The notes beneath the pieces were generated by a model. That model saw only the letters and a list, made by a program, of their open reading frames with translations, made no database searches and was not told where the DNA came from. Of a stretch of 64,000 nucleotides of DNA, positions 45,944 through 55,851 are shown in pieces. Both the position numbers and the translations under genes were made by a program. Numbering within the stretch: position 1 is the first letter of the stretch; each line of letters starts with the position of its first letter. Origin of the DNA: Paenibacillus sp. FSL R7-0337 (GTDB taxonomy: Bacteria; Bacillota; Bacilli; Paenibacillales; Paenibacillaceae); assembly GCF_037969875.1 (NCBI RefSeq), contig NZ_CP150218.1, positions 6,138,001-6,202,000 of the forward strand, given 5' to 3'.

Positions 45944-47173
45944 ATGGATTTTCCGGTCAACATCCTGCTCGTAGACGATCATCCCGAGAATCTGCTTGCC
46001 CTTGAGGCCGTTCTCCGCGGAGAGCCTTACCGGTTGTTTCGGGCCTATTCCGGGACTGAAGCTTTACGCTGTCTGCTGGAGGAGGAATTCGCCGTCATTG
46101 TGATGGATGTGCAAATGCCGGGGATGGACGGGCTGGAGACGGCGCGCCTTATCCGTACTCGGGAGAAGAATCATGTGGTGCCGATTATTTTCATGTCCGC
46201 TAACAGTACGACGATGGAGGATATCTTCGCCGGTTATTCTGTGGGTGCGATGGATTACATGACGAAGCCCTTCGTCCCGCAGCTGTTCAAGTCGAAGATT
46301 GAGGGTTACGTCAGCATGTATGAAGCGAATAAAACACTGCAGCTCCAGAGCGAAATGCTGAAGCAGCAAGCCCGGCAGCTGGAGAAGACGAATCAGGAGC
46401 TGAGGGAAGCGAAGGAAGCCGCAGAAATTGCCTCTAAGGTAAAGTCGGAATTCCTGGCGATGATGAGCCATGAAATCCGCACGCCGCTGAACGGGATCAT
46501 CGGGATGTCTGATCTGCTGCTGGCCTCGGATCTGCCGGAGGAATATTGTGAGATGGCGGGAATTATCCACACGAGCAGCAATGCCCTTCTGTCGGTGATC
46601 AATCCCATTCTCGATTATTCCAAGCTGGAAGCCGGGAAGCTGGTGGTGGAAGAGGTGCCGTTCTCTCTGCACGACTGCCTGAGCGAGACGGTTGCTCTAT
46701 TCACCGCGAGGATCCGTGAGCAAAAGCTTGATATGGTGGTGGAGATTGATCCTGCTGTGCCGTCTGATCTGGTGGGAGATGTGAACCGTCTCCGCCAGGT
46801 ACTGAATAATCTCGTGGGCAACGCCGTGAAGTTCACCCAGGCAGGCAGTGTATACATAATGGTTAACAGGCTGGAGGGACCGGCGGGGCAGCTTACGCTA
46901 GAATTCACAATCAGAGACACAGGAATCGGGATTCCCCCGGATAAAATCGGTGAGCTGTTCCAGCCCTTCTCCCAGCTCGATGCCTCTACCACACGCAGGT
47001 TCGAAGGCACGGGGCTAGGCTTATCGATCAGCAAAGCTCTGGTGGAGCTGATGGGCGGAAGCATCCGGGTCGAGCCATCGGAGGAACCCGGGGCTACGTT
47101 TGTTTTTACAATTGTCGTTCGTGAGCATCTTGGATTGGAGCAAAAATACGTGCTGAATAAGGGGCAGGGTTGA
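45944..47173 (+). CDS. Response regulator-histidine kinase hybrid
   Basis: ATG 45944 follows GAGGG; 409 residues. A receiver domain comes first (ILLVDDHPENLLALEAVL, phosphorylation site Asp55 in VIVMDVQMPGMDG, Lys in YMTKPF), then a coiled coil (about 120-165), the dimerisation domain with His176 (MMSHEIRTPLNGIIG) and the ATPase domain (NLVGNAVKFT, DTGIGIPPDKIG, GTGLGLSISK). With no membrane segment it is soluble. A receiver placed before a kinase allows the kinase to be set by another phosphodonor. It is followed 4 bp later by the giant hybrid kinase, and the two probably form a phosphorelay. Confidence 0.9.
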   Translation: MDFPVNILLVDDHPENLLALEAVLRGEPYRLFRAYSGTEALRCLLEEEFAVIVMDVQMPGMDGLETARLIRTREKNHVVPIIFMSANSTTMEDIFAGYSVGAMDYMTKPFVPQLFKSKIEGYVSMYEANKTLQLQSEMLKQQARQLEKTNQELREAKEAAEIASKVKSEFLAMMSHEIRTPLNGIIGMSDLLLASDLPEEYCEMAGIIHTSSNALLSVINPILDYSKLEAGKLVVEEVPFSLHDCLSETVALFTARIREQKLDMVVEIDPAVPSDLVGDVNRLRQVLNNLVGNAVKFTQAGSVYIMVNRLEGPAGQLTLEFTIRDTGIGIPPDKIGELFQPFSQLDASTTRRFEGTGLGLSISKALVELMGGSIRVEPSEEPGATFVFTIVVREHLGLEQKYVLNKGQG

Positions 47174-47177
47174 TACT

Positions 47178-50100
47178 ATGAGCGATGACAACCAAATCAA
47201 AGAGAACCAGGGCGATGGAATAGACGCCGGTGAACTACTGAGCGCCTTGATGGCGATGAAGAAGGGCAATTTCTCCCACCGGATGCCTTATGACCGTACG
47301 GGGATCGCTGGTAAGGTAGCGGATACGTTCAACGAGATTATGGATATTCAGGAGAGTCTGGTGAACGAGGTTCAGACGGTGGCCAGAGTGGTCGGCAAGG
47401 AAGGAAACCTGTCCAGGCGGTTCGTGCAGAAGAATCTGGGCGGGTCCTGGGAGACGGTGACCGATTCCTTGAACGGCCTGGTGATTGACCTGATTCAGCC
47501 GACCAGCGAGATGGTCCGGGTGATTAACGCCGTAGCCAAGGGCGATCTGTCCCAGCAGGTGGAGCTGGCGATCGAAGGACGGCCGCTTACCGGCGAGTTC
47601 CAGCGGACGGCAAGCAATATTAATAGGATGGTGAACCAGCTGAGCACGTTCGCTTCCGAGGTTACACGTGTAGCACGTGAGGTCGGTACCGAGGGAATTT
47701 TGGGCGGACAGGCTGATGTGAAGGGGGTCTCCGGTACCTGGAAGGATCTGACTGACAGCGTCAATTATATGGCGACGAATCTGACGGATCAGGTGCGCAA
47801 CATCGCGGCGGTGACCACGGCCGTAGCGAACGGCGATCTGTCGAAGCAGATTACGGTCAATGCGCGCGGCGAAATCATGGAGCTGAAGAATACAATCAAC
47901 ACGATGGTGGATCAGCTCTCCATGTTCGCTTCCGAAGTGACCCGGGTGGCGCGTGAGGTCGGGACTGAAGGCAAGCTCGGCGGACAGGCTGATGTGAAGG
48001 ATGTCTCCGGCACCTGGCGGGATTTGACCGAGAGCGTCAACTATATGGCGTCCAACCTGACGAATCAGGTGCGGAACATCGCGGTGGTGACCACGGCGGT
48101 TGCCAACGGCGATCTGTCGAAGAAGATTACGGCCGATGTGCAGGGTGAAATTCTGGAGCTGAAGAACACGATCAATACGATGGTGGATCAGTTATCGACT
48201 TTTGCTTCCGAGGTGACCCGGATGGCGCGCGAGGTGGGTACCGAAGGGATTCTCGGCGGGCAGGCTGACGTTAAGGGCGTCTCCGGCACCTGGCGGGATT
48301 TGACTGAGAGCGTTAACTATATGGCGTCCAACTTAACGAATCAGGTGCGCAATATCGCGGAAGTGACCACGGCGGTAGCCAAGGGCGACTTGTCGAAGAC
48401 GATAACCGTCGATGCGAAGGGCGAGATTCTGGAGCTGAAAAGCACCATTAACATCATGGTGGACCAGCTCAGCAATTTCGCCTCCGAGGTCACGCGCGTG
48501 GCGCGGGAGGTATCTACAGAAGGGATTCTCGGCGGACAGGCCGATGTGAAGGGCGTCTCCGGGACCTGGAAGGATCTGACCGACAGCGTGAACTTCATGG
48601 CGGGTACGCTGACGGATCAGGTGCGCAATATCGCTGAAGTGACGACTGCCGTGGCGAAGGGGGATCTGTCCAAGCAGATTACTGTGAATGCGACCGGCGA
48701 GATCCTGGAGCTGAAGAACACCATTAACACCATGGTGGAGCAGCTGTCGATCTTCGCTTCCGAGGTGACGCGAGTGGCACGCGAGGTCGGCACTGAAGGA
48801 ATGCTGGGCGGGCAAGCGCAGGTGAAGGGCGTAGCCGGGACCTGGCGCGATTTGACCGAGAGCGTGAACTACATGGCGTCCAACCTGACGAATCAGGTGC
48901 GCAACATTGCGGTGGTAACGACAGCGGTGGCAAACGGCGATCTGTCCAAGAAAATCACTGCGGATGTGCAAGGCGAAATTCTGGAGCTGAAGAACACGAT
49001 CAATACGATGGTGGACCAGCTCTCCATGTTCTCCTCCGAGGTGACGCGTGTAGCGCGCGAGGTGGGTACAGATGGCAAGCTCGGCGGCCAGGCGCAGGTG
49101 AAGGGAGTAGGCGGCACCTGGAAGGACTTGACCGAAGGTGTAAATAACATGGCCCGCAATCTGACGGATCAGGTGCGTAATATTGCAGATGTGACTACGG
49201 CGGTTGCCAAGGGCGACCTGTCCAAGAAGATTACCGTAGACGTCAAGGGCGAGATTCTGGAGCTGAAAAATACGATTAACACGATGGTGGATCAGCTCTC
49301 GATCTTCGCCTCCGAGGTGACGCGTGTAGCGCGCGAGGTGGGCACGGATGGTAAGCTGGGCGCACAGGCCGAGGTGAAGGATGTCTCCGGGACCTGGAAG
49401 GATCTTACTGATACGGTGAACTTCATGGCGAGCAACCTGACGATTCAGATGCGCAACATTGCCGGTGTAACCACGGCGGTAGCGAACGGGGATCTGTCCA
49501 AGAAGATTACGGTGGATGTCAAAGGCGAATTGCTGGAGCTGAAGAACACGATCAATACGATGGTGGATCAGCTGAATTCGTTCGCCTCCGAGGTGACGCG
49601 CGTAGCGAGCGAGGTCGGCACGGACGGCAAGCTGGGCGGACAGGCCCAGGTGCGCGGTGTCGGGGGGATCTGGAAGGATCTGACCGACAACGTGAATATC
49701 ATGGCGACCAATCTGACCGATCAGGTGCGCGGCATCGCCAAGGTCGTGACGGCAGTGGCGAACGGTAATCTGAAGCAGAAGCTGACGGTGGAGGCCAAGG
49801 GCGAGATTGCCGAGCTGACGGATACGATCAATAACATGATCGAGACGCTGGCTACCTTCGCTGATCAGGTCACTACCGTGGCACGCGAGGTTGGAGCCGA
49901 AGGGAAGCTGGGCGGACAGGCCAGCGTGCCAGGGGCTGCGGGTACCTGGCGTGATTTGACCGACAACGTCAATTACATGGCGAGTACGCTGACCACACAG
50001 GTGCGGGCCATCACCAATGTGGCTACAGCAGTGACTAACGGCGATCTGTCACGGGCGATTGATGTGTCCGCCTCCGGGGAGGTTGCCACGCTCAAGGACA

Positions 50101-52886
50101 ACATCAACGAGATGATCCGTAATCTGAAGGAGACGACCCGCATCAACACCGAGCAGGACTGGCTGAAGACTAATCTGGCCAAGTTCTCGCGGATGCTTCA
50201 GGGGCAGCGCGATCTGTATGCAGTCAGCCGGATGATCCTGTCCGAGCTGGCTCCGCTGGTATCGATGCAGCATGGCGTCTTCTATATTAATGAACCCTCC
50301 GGCGGGGAGGCGGTCCTGAAGCTGTTCGCCAGCTATGCGTATCAGAACCGCAAGCATCTGGCGAATGAATTCCGTGCGGGCCAGGGGCTGGTTGGCCAGT
50401 GCCTGATTGAGAAGCAGCGGATTCTGCTGACTAATGTTCCGGGCGATTATGTGATGATCTCGTCCGCACTGGGCGAAGCCACTCCGCTCAATATCATTCT
50501 GCTGCCGATCATCTTCGAGGATCAGGTGCTGGCGATTCTGGAGCTGGCGACCTTCCGGCCTTACAGCGATATCGACATCGCCTTCCTGGATCAGCTTACT
50601 GAATCCATCGGCAGTGTAATCAATACGATGCAGGCGAACCAGCGTACGGAGGAGCTGTTGATTCAGTCCCAGTCGCTCACCGAGGAGCTGCAGAAGCAGC
50701 AGCTGGAGCTGCGGAGCACGAATGACGAGCTGGAGGATAAGGCGAAGCTGCTGGTGCTGCAGAAGGCAGAGGTGGAGAGCAAGAACCATGAGGTGGAGGT
50801 AGCCAAGCGTTACCTGGAAGAGAAGGCGGAGCAGCTTGCCCTTACCTCCAAGTACAAATCCGAATTCCTGGCGAACATGTCCCATGAGCTGCGCACACCG
50901 CTGAATTCCTTGCTGCTCCTGGCAGAACAGCTGGCCGAGAACCCGGATGAGAATCTGCATGAGCTGCAGGTGAAGTTTGCGAAGACCATTCAGGACTCCG
51001 GGCTGGAGCTGCTGAATCTGATTAATGATATCCTCGATCTGTCCAAAATCGAATCCGGCACGATCACGCCGGATTTCAGCGAAGTCTCGCTGGCAGAGCT
51101 GACGGACGGGCTGGACCGTACCTTCCGTCATATGGTGGATGCCAAGAAGCTTGACTACCGGATCAAGATTGATCCCGGTGTACCGGCCAGCATCGCTACG
51201 GATTCCAAGCGTCTGCTGCAAATCCTGAAGAACCTGCTGTCGAACGCCTTCAAGTTCACTGAGCAGGGACAGATTATGCTGCAGATCCGCAAAGCGGCCG
51301 ACGGGTGGCACCCGGATAAGGAGTCACTTGAGCGCGCCACCACCGTAATCTGCTTCTCGGTAAGTGATACGGGGATCGGCATTCCGGCGGAGAAGCAGCA
51401 GATTATCTTCGAAGCGTTCCAGCAGGCGGATGGCAGTACGAACCGGGAATACGGAGGAACGGGTCTCGGGCTTGCCATCTCCCGCGAGATTGCCGAGATG
51501 CTCGGCGGAGAGATTAGCCTGTACAGTGAAGTAGGCAAGGGAAGTGTATTCAACCTGTACCTGCCGACGGAAGCGGAATTCACAGAACCGGAGCCTCCGA
51601 AGGCTCATGTTCCCGAGGTCATTGATATTACCCCGGCCAAACGCAGAAGCAGCCTTGCGAGGCCGGAAGAGGAGCCCTTCGCGGATGACCGCGAGCAGAT
51701 TGAACCGGGAGACCGGGTGTTCCTGATCATTGAGGATGACCAGAAGTTCAACGAGATCATTCTGGGGATGCTCCACAAAAAAGGAATCAAAGCGGTTATC
51801 GCCACCAGCGGCTGGGATGTGCTGGAGCTGGTTCAGAAATACCAGCCGGCGGCCATCACGCTGGATCTGCATCTTGGCGGGGATACGGACGGCTGGCTGG
51901 TGCTTCAGCAGCTCAAGAATGATATCGGGGTGCGGCATATTCCGGTCTGCGTAATGACTGTGGATGAAGACGAGGTGCTGCTGCTGCAGAAGGGGGCTTA
52001 CGATTACTTCCGCAAGCCCGTGACCAATGAGGAGCTGGAGAATGCGCTGGACCGGCTGAACCGGTTCGCGGATCATGCCACAGCTAATCTGCTGGTTGCC
52101 GTCCAGGATGAACAGGAGCGCAAGCATGTTGCCGGGCTGCTGGACAACCCGGATCTTACGCTTACTCTTGTAGAGACCGGGCGCAAAGCCTTGAACCAGT
52201 TGAACAGCAAGACGTTCGATGCGATCGTGCTGGACAGCAGCCTGGCGGACATGAAGCTGATCCGCTTCCTCCGGGAGATGTATAAGAACGCCAGAAATAA
52301 GAGAATCCCCGTCCTGGTGCAGATGAACCGGAAGCGGACATCGGAGGAAGAAGCCGAGTGGGATGAGCTGGCGAAGATGGCGGTGCTCAAAGAGGTGAAG
52401 TCGGATGCCCAGCTGATTGATGAATCCACCCTCGCCCTGCACCGCAAGGCAGGGAATCTGCCGCCGCTCTCCAGAGATAAGCTGGTGAAGCTCTATCAAT
52501 CCGATGAGATGATCGAGTATAAAAAGGTGCTTGTAGTGGATGATGATATCCGCAACATCTTTGCGCTCACCTCCATTCTGGAGCGCCATCAGATGAAGGT
52601 GATCCCTGCGGAGAATGGCCAGGATGCGATCACGCTGCTGGAGCAGACGCCGGATATCGGAATTGTCCTGATGGACATCATGATGCCGGGAATGGACGGC
52701 TATGAGACTACCCGGGCGATCCGGGAGAAGCCGGAATGGAGAGACCTTCCGATACTTGCGCTTACAGCCAAGGCGATGAAGGGAGACCGGGAGCTGTGCC
52801 TGGAAGCAGGCTGCTCGGATTATATTACCAAGCCGGTGAACAGCGGACAGCTGTTATCGATGATGCGTACCTGGCTGGACGAATAG
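47178..52886 (+). CDS. Giant HAMP-repeat hybrid histidine kinase
   Basis: The protein has 1902 residues and no membrane helix. Residues 1-153 hold a diverged HAMP pair, and residues 154-981 consist of nine tandem 92-residue units, each a pair of HAMP-like segments. A GAF domain (about 1000-1150), a coiled coil, the dimerisation domain with His1236 (NMSHELRTPLNSLLLL) and the ATPase domain (NLLSNAFKFTEQG, DTGIGIPAEKQQ) follow. Three receivers end the protein: one at about 1513 (FLIIEDD, but TLDLHLGGDTDG at the acceptor site), a degenerate one, and a classic one at about 1782 (VLVVDDDIRNIFALTSIL, MDIMMPGMDG). The layout recalls group III hybrid kinases of fungi (Nik1/Os1), which sense osmotic stress; here the input is unknown. 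Confidence 0.92.
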   Translation: MSDDNQIKENQGDGIDAGELLSALMAMKKGNFSHRMPYDRTGIAGKVADTFNEIMDIQESLVNEVQTVARVVGKEGNLSRRFVQKNLGGSWETVTDSLNGLVIDLIQPTSEMVRVINAVAKGDLSQQVELAIEGRPLTGEFQRTASNINRMVNQLSTFASEVTRVAREVGTEGILGGQADVKGVSGTWKDLTDSVNYMATNLTDQVRNIAAVTTAVANGDLSKQITVNARGEIMELKNTINTMVDQLSMFASEVTRVAREVGTEGKLGGQADVKDVSGTWRDLTESVNYMASNLTNQVRNIAVVTTAVANGDLSKKITADVQGEILELKNTINTMVDQLSTFASEVTRMAREVGTEGILGGQADVKGVSGTWRDLTESVNYMASNLTNQVRNIAEVTTAVAKGDLSKTITVDAKGEILELKSTINIMVDQLSNFASEVTRVAREVSTEGILGGQADVKGVSGTWKDLTDSVNFMAGTLTDQVRNIAEVTTAVAKGDLSKQITVNATGEILELKNTINTMVEQLSIFASEVTRVAREVGTEGMLGGQAQVKGVAGTWRDLTESVNYMASNLTNQVRNIAVVTTAVANGDLSKKITADVQGEILELKNTINTMVDQLSMFSSEVTRVAREVGTDGKLGGQAQVKGVGGTWKDLTEGVNNMARNLTDQVRNIADVTTAVAKGDLSKKITVDVKGEILELKNTINTMVDQLSIFASEVTRVAREVGTDGKLGAQAEVKDVSGTWKDLTDTVNFMASNLTIQMRNIAGVTTAVANGDLSKKITVDVKGELLELKNTINTMVDQLNSFASEVTRVASEVGTDGKLGGQAQVRGVGGIWKDLTDNVNIMATNLTDQVRGIAKVVTAVANGNLKQKLTVEAKGEIAELTDTINNMIETLATFADQVTTVAREVGAEGKLGGQASVPGAAGTWRDLTDNVNYMASTLTTQVRAITNVATAVTNGDLSRAIDVSASGEVATLKDNINEMIRNLKETTRINTEQDWLKTNLAKFSRMLQGQRDLYAVSRMILSELAPLVSMQHGVFYINEPSGGEAVLKLFASYAYQNRKHLANEFRAGQGLVGQCLIEKQRILLTNVPGDYVMISSALGEATPLNIILLPIIFEDQVLAILELATFRPYSDIDIAFLDQLTESIGSVINTMQANQRTEELLIQSQSLTEELQKQQLELRSTNDELEDKAKLLVLQKAEVESKNHEVEVAKRYLEEKAEQLALTSKYKSEFLANMSHELRTPLNSLLLLAEQLAENPDENLHELQVKFAKTIQDSGLELLNLINDILDLSKIESGTITPDFSEVSLAELTDGLDRTFRHMVDAKKLDYRIKIDPGVPASIATDSKRLLQILKNLLSNAFKFTEQGQIMLQIRKAADGWHPDKESLERATTVICFSVSDTGIGIPAEKQQIIFEAFQQADGSTNREYGGTGLGLAISREIAEMLGGEISLYSEVGKGSVFNLYLPTEAEFTEPEPPKAHVPEVIDITPAKRRSSLARPEEEPFADDREQIEPGDRVFLIIEDDQKFNEIILGMLHKKGIKAVIATSGWDVLELVQKYQPAAITLDLHLGGDTDGWLVLQQLKNDIGVRHIPVCVMTVDEDEVLLLQKGAYDYFRKPVTNEELENALDRLNRFADHATANLLVAVQDEQERKHVAGLLDNPDLTLTLVETGRKALNQLNSKTFDAIVLDSSLADMKLIRFLREMYKNARNKRIPVLVQMNRKRTSEEEAEWDELAKMAVLKEVKSDAQLIDESTLALHRKAGNLPPLSRDKLVKLYQSDEMIEYKKVLVVDDDIRNIFALTSILERHQMKVIPAENGQDAITLLEQTPDIGIVLMDIMMPGMDGYETTRAIREKPEWRDLPILALTAKAMKGDRELCLEAGCSDYITKPVNSGQLLSMMRTWLDE
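47637..50120 (+). repeat. Nine tandem 276-bp coding repeats (HAMP units)
   Basis: Within the hybrid kinase gene the same 92-codon unit recurs nine times without gaps. Each unit begins around QLSxFASEVTRVAREV, passes LGGQAxVKGVSGTW and ends with ELKNTINTMVD. Units 1-7 are very similar to each other; units 8 and 9 drift (GLAxVVTAVANGNLKQ-like and FADQVTTVAREVG). The DNA is repetitive but mainly different at third positions, pointing to protein-level conservation after older duplication. Confidence 0.9.
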
Positions 52887-52930
52887 AGCAGGACGAATAG
52901 GACGGACCCTAAAACAGGTCCATGGAACAG

Positions 52931-52988
52931 GAACAGGAGCCAACCTTTTAGCCGCGATCAGGCGGTTAGGGCTGGCTCCTGTTTTTTT
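52931..52988. terminator. Hairpin terminator with T run
   Basis: AACAGGAGCCA at the left pairs with TGGCTCCTGTT at the right, with an inner GCCGC/GCGGT pairing, and a run of seven T residues follows. It ends the giant kinase transcript and lies just beyond the convergent end of the LacI-type gene. Confidence 0.85.
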
Positions 52989-53013
52989 GCTAATATTCGA
53001 TGAATATAGCTTA

Positions 53014-54057
53014 TTAATCCGCAGAGGGTTCGAGCCGGCGGCAGGAAGCTCTCTCGATAAAGAGGGTGTCGACTTTGACCTTGGTACTGACTGCGGGCTG
53101 CCGGTGAAGAGAAGCGGTGAACAGATCGACTGCCCATGCGGCCATCCGTTCTTTCTCCACATGAACTGTGGTCAGCTCCGGGGCTACAATCTGCGATTCA
53201 TTGATATTATCGAAGCCGATGACGGATACATCCTCCGGGATGGAGAAGCCCAGCTCGCCGAGTGCCTTGATCACGCTGATGGCGATGTAATCACATTCAC
53301 AGAAGAAGGCGGTGGGAAAGGGCTGTCCGCTGTCCTTCAGCCGCTGCAGCTTGTCCCGTAACGGCCCCTGAGAGGAAAATAAGGTCGGCGGCACCGCCAG
53401 TATGCTGCTCCGGGGGATCTCCACCTGCGCCTCCGCCATGGCGTCCATGAACCCGCGCTGCCGTTCCCCGAAGTTATGAATCCGCTCCTCGGATGCGATA
53501 TAACCAATTCTCCGGTGACCGTGACTAGTCAGATAGGTGCCTGCCTGATAAGCCCCCATATAATTATTGATCTCGACAAAATGGACAGGCAGCGCATCGA
53601 AGCAGGTGTCCAGCACGATCAGGCCGGGCAGCTTGTCCGCGATATCGGCTATTCTGGCCGCATCCAGGCTGGTTCCGAGCAGAATCACGCCGCTGGTGGG
53701 CTCCTCCATCACGGAATGAATGCCCTGCTCATAGTTCTTCTCTTCAATAGCGGAGAAAATCAGACTGTAGCCCCCCATCCGGCAGCGTTCCTCAATATGA
53801 TGAATCAGCTCCCGGAAGAAGGGCTGCTGATAATACTCCTCATGGACCAGTCCGGCATTGGTGAACACCAGGAACCGCAGGGTGGTGGGGTTCGCATCAG
53901 CGGCGGCCGCTCTTCCCCTGCCGGTATATCCATAGGTCTCCGCCAGGCGCAGGATTCGCCCGCGTGTCTCTGGCCCGACCCCCGGCTTCCCGTTCAGGGC
54001 CAGCGAGACGGCCCCTTTGGAGACCCCGGCCAGCCGGGCAAGCTCCTCCATATTCAA
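53014..54057 (-). CDS. LacI-family regulator
   Basis: TTG 54057 lies 8 bases after GGAGG and gives 347 residues starting LNMEELARLAGVSKGAVSLA; ATG 54051 and ATG 54072 are alternatives. The LacI helix-turn-helix (LARLAGVSKGAVSLALNGKP) and hinge are followed by a periplasmic-binding-like effector domain (GVILLGTSLDAARIADIADK, HGHRRIGYIASEERI, FFCECDYIAISVIKALGELG, VSVIGFDN). It should repress or activate sugar genes in response to a ligand. The divergent DUF5060/DUF4038 glycosidase and the repeat-rich gap between them suggest it controls that operon. Confidence 0.9.
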   Translation of the reverse strand: MNMEELARLAGVSKGAVSLALNGKPGVGPETRGRILRLAETYGYTGRGRAAAADANPTTLRFLVFTNAGLVHEEYYQQPFFRELIHHIEERCRMGGYSLIFSAIEEKNYEQGIHSVMEEPTSGVILLGTSLDAARIADIADKLPGLIVLDTCFDALPVHFVEINNYMGAYQAGTYLTSHGHRRIGYIASEERIHNFGERQRGFMDAMAEAQVEIPRSSILAVPPTLFSSQGPLRDKLQRLKDSGQPFPTAFFCECDYIAISVIKALGELGFSIPEDVSVIGFDNINESQIVAPELTTVHVEKERMAAWAVDLFTASLHRQPAVSTKVKVDTLFIERASCRRLEPSAD

Positions 54058-54093
54058 TGACAAGACCTCCATTCAGCATCGTAGCTTAAGTAT

Positions 54094-54265
54094 GTTTAGT
54101 GTAAGGGAAGGCACAGATTTTAGCAATGAACCAGGTTTTTAGTTCGTTTGTTTAGTGTTGTTTAGCTGGAAATAATAACGTTGACGATAATTATAAGGTG
54201 ATGTAGGATTGCTTTAGAATAGTTGTATAGTTAAATGATCTGGTTTTGTTTAGTTAGTGTTTAGT
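54094..54265. promoter_or_regulatory. Clustered GTTTAGT heptamers in divergent promoter region
   Basis: GTTTAGT or GTTTAGC occurs at 54094, 54150, 54160, 54248 and 54259, all in the same orientation. Two pairs are spaced 10 and 11 bases start to start, one helical turn. A TTGACG (54181) with a weak TAGGAT 17 bases on may be the promoter of the rightward operon. The repeats lie between the LacI gene and the glycosidase gene and are likely protein-binding sites, though they are not the usual CG-centred LacI palindrome. Confidence 0.5.
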
Positions 54266-54317
54266 TCGATGTTGCTAATTGTATATCTAAGGATTCATAC
54301 AGAAGGGAGCAGGACTT

Positions 54318-55850
54318 ATGGCTAATCCGAAGGAAGCAGGGCAGGCTGAAGCATTCCAGGGGAGGGTCTCCGTATCGGTGCCGGACCAGACTTCACAGTG
54401 GGGGGTATGTGAAATTGTACTGCATGGAGGCCCTGCAGGGGGCAATCCGTTTACGGAGGTAGCGCTACAGGCGGAATTTTCAATGGGAGAATACTCCGTT
54501 CTGGCTCTGGGCTTCTATGACGGGGACGGAGTGTACCGCATCCGCTTCATGCCGGAGCATCAGGGGAAGTGGACCTTCCGGACCGGCAGCAATGCACCTG
54601 CTCTGCATGGACTTGAGGGAGAACTGGAATGCACGGCTGCGGCAGAGGGGACCCATGGTCCGGTCCGGGTGCGGAATACCTTTCATTTTGCCTATGCGGA
54701 CGGAACGTCCTATCTTCCTGTCGGCACCACCTGCTACGCCTGGACCCATCAGGGGGATGAAATGGAGCGCCAGACGCTGGATACGTTGAAAGCGTCTTCT
54801 TTTAACAAAATAAGAATGTGCGTGTTCCCGAAATCCTACTCCTATAACGAGAATGAACCGGAGTACTATCCTTATGAAGGCTCGGTCCAGGCAGGGTGGG
54901 ATTACAGCCGGTTCAACCCGGCGTTCTTCCGGCATCTGGAGGAGCGGATTGCAGACCTTGGGGAGCTGGGCGTCGAGGCTGACCTGATTCTGTTCCACCC
55001 GTATGACCGCTGGGGCTTCGCAGATATGGGCAAAGAGGCGGATGACCGCTATCTCCGGTACCTTGTAGCCAGACTCTCGGCTTACCGCCATATCTGGTGG
55101 TCGCTGGCTAATGAATATGATTTCATGAGCAACAAGCTGCTGGCCGATTGGGAGAGGTATGCGCATATTGTAACGTCGTATGATCCTTACGGGCACCTGA
55201 TCTCTAACCACAACGGTATTGCCTTCTATGACTTCAACCAGCCCTGGGTTACGCATTGCAGTATTCAGCGTGTGGATGTGTACAAGACCTCCGAGAATAC
55301 AGACGAATGGAGACGGCGCTGGAATAAGCCTGTCGTGATCGATGAATGTGTCTACGAGGGCAATATCGAGCATGGCTGGGGAAATATTACCGGGGAAGAG
55401 ATGGTCCGGCGCTTCTGGGAAGGCGCGGTCCGTGGAGGATATGTCGGACATGGGGAAACCTACCTGCACCCGGAGGATAAGCTCTGGTGGGCCAAGGGCG
55501 GCCGGCTGTATGGCACGAGTCCTGAGCGGATTGCTTTTCTGCGCCGTGTGCTGGAGGAAGGGCCTTCAGAGGGACTGAACCCGCTGTCTTCGGATTGGGA
55601 TCTGCCCAGAGCCGGGGTGGAGGACGAATATTATCTGTATTATTTCGGGTTCAACCGGCCGGGCTTCCGCCAGTTTACCATGAACCCGGAGATCCGCTAT
55701 AAGGTGGAGCTGCTGGATACCTGGAACATGACGGTGGAGGAGCTTGCGGGTAGCTATCAGGGAACCTTCAGGGTCGATCTGCCGGGACGGACTTATATGG
55801 CGTTGAGAATGACGCGCCTGCACGAAGAGCAAGACCTGGAGGCGAAATAA
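54318..55850 (+). CDS. DUF5060/DUF4038-type glycoside hydrolase
   Basis: The protein has 510 residues with AAGGGAG before the ATG. An N-terminal beta domain (DUF5060-like, about 10-100: GVYRIRFMPEHQGKWTFRTG) is followed by a TIM barrel of the DUF4038/apiosidase type (YLPVGTTCYAWTHQGD, WWSLANEYDFM with the likely acid/base Glu, VIDECVYEGNIEHGW with the likely nucleophile Glu) and a C-terminal beta domain. There is no signal peptide, so it acts on imported oligosaccharide. The sugar is unknown; relatives cleave apiose, arabinose or rhamnogalacturonan side chains. An oxidoreductase gene starts one base after its stop. Confidence 0.82.
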   Translation: MANPKEAGQAEAFQGRVSVSVPDQTSQWGVCEIVLHGGPAGGNPFTEVALQAEFSMGEYSVLALGFYDGDGVYRIRFMPEHQGKWTFRTGSNAPALHGLEGELECTAAAEGTHGPVRVRNTFHFAYADGTSYLPVGTTCYAWTHQGDEMERQTLDTLKASSFNKIRMCVFPKSYSYNENEPEYYPYEGSVQAGWDYSRFNPAFFRHLEERIADLGELGVEADLILFHPYDRWGFADMGKEADDRYLRYLVARLSAYRHIWWSLANEYDFMSNKLLADWERYAHIVTSYDPYGHLISNHNGIAFYDFNQPWVTHCSIQRVDVYKTSENTDEWRRRWNKPVVIDECVYEGNIEHGWGNITGEEMVRRFWEGAVRGGYVGHGETYLHPEDKLWWAKGGRLYGTSPERIAFLRRVLEEGPSEGLNPLSSDWDLPRAGVEDEYYLYYFGFNRPGFRQFTMNPEIRYKVELLDTWNMTVEELAGSYQGTFRVDLPGRTYMALRMTRLHEEQDLEAK

Positions 55851-55851
55851 G

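Noticed and set aside
47637..50120. Tandem repeats as a CRISPR or satellite
   Set aside because: The unit is 276 bp, exactly 92 codons, in frame, and encodes HAMP domains without spacers.
50049..52589. Long reading frames on the minus strand within the giant kinase gene
   Set aside because: They mirror the high-GC third-position bias of the kinase gene and have no start signals or known motifs.
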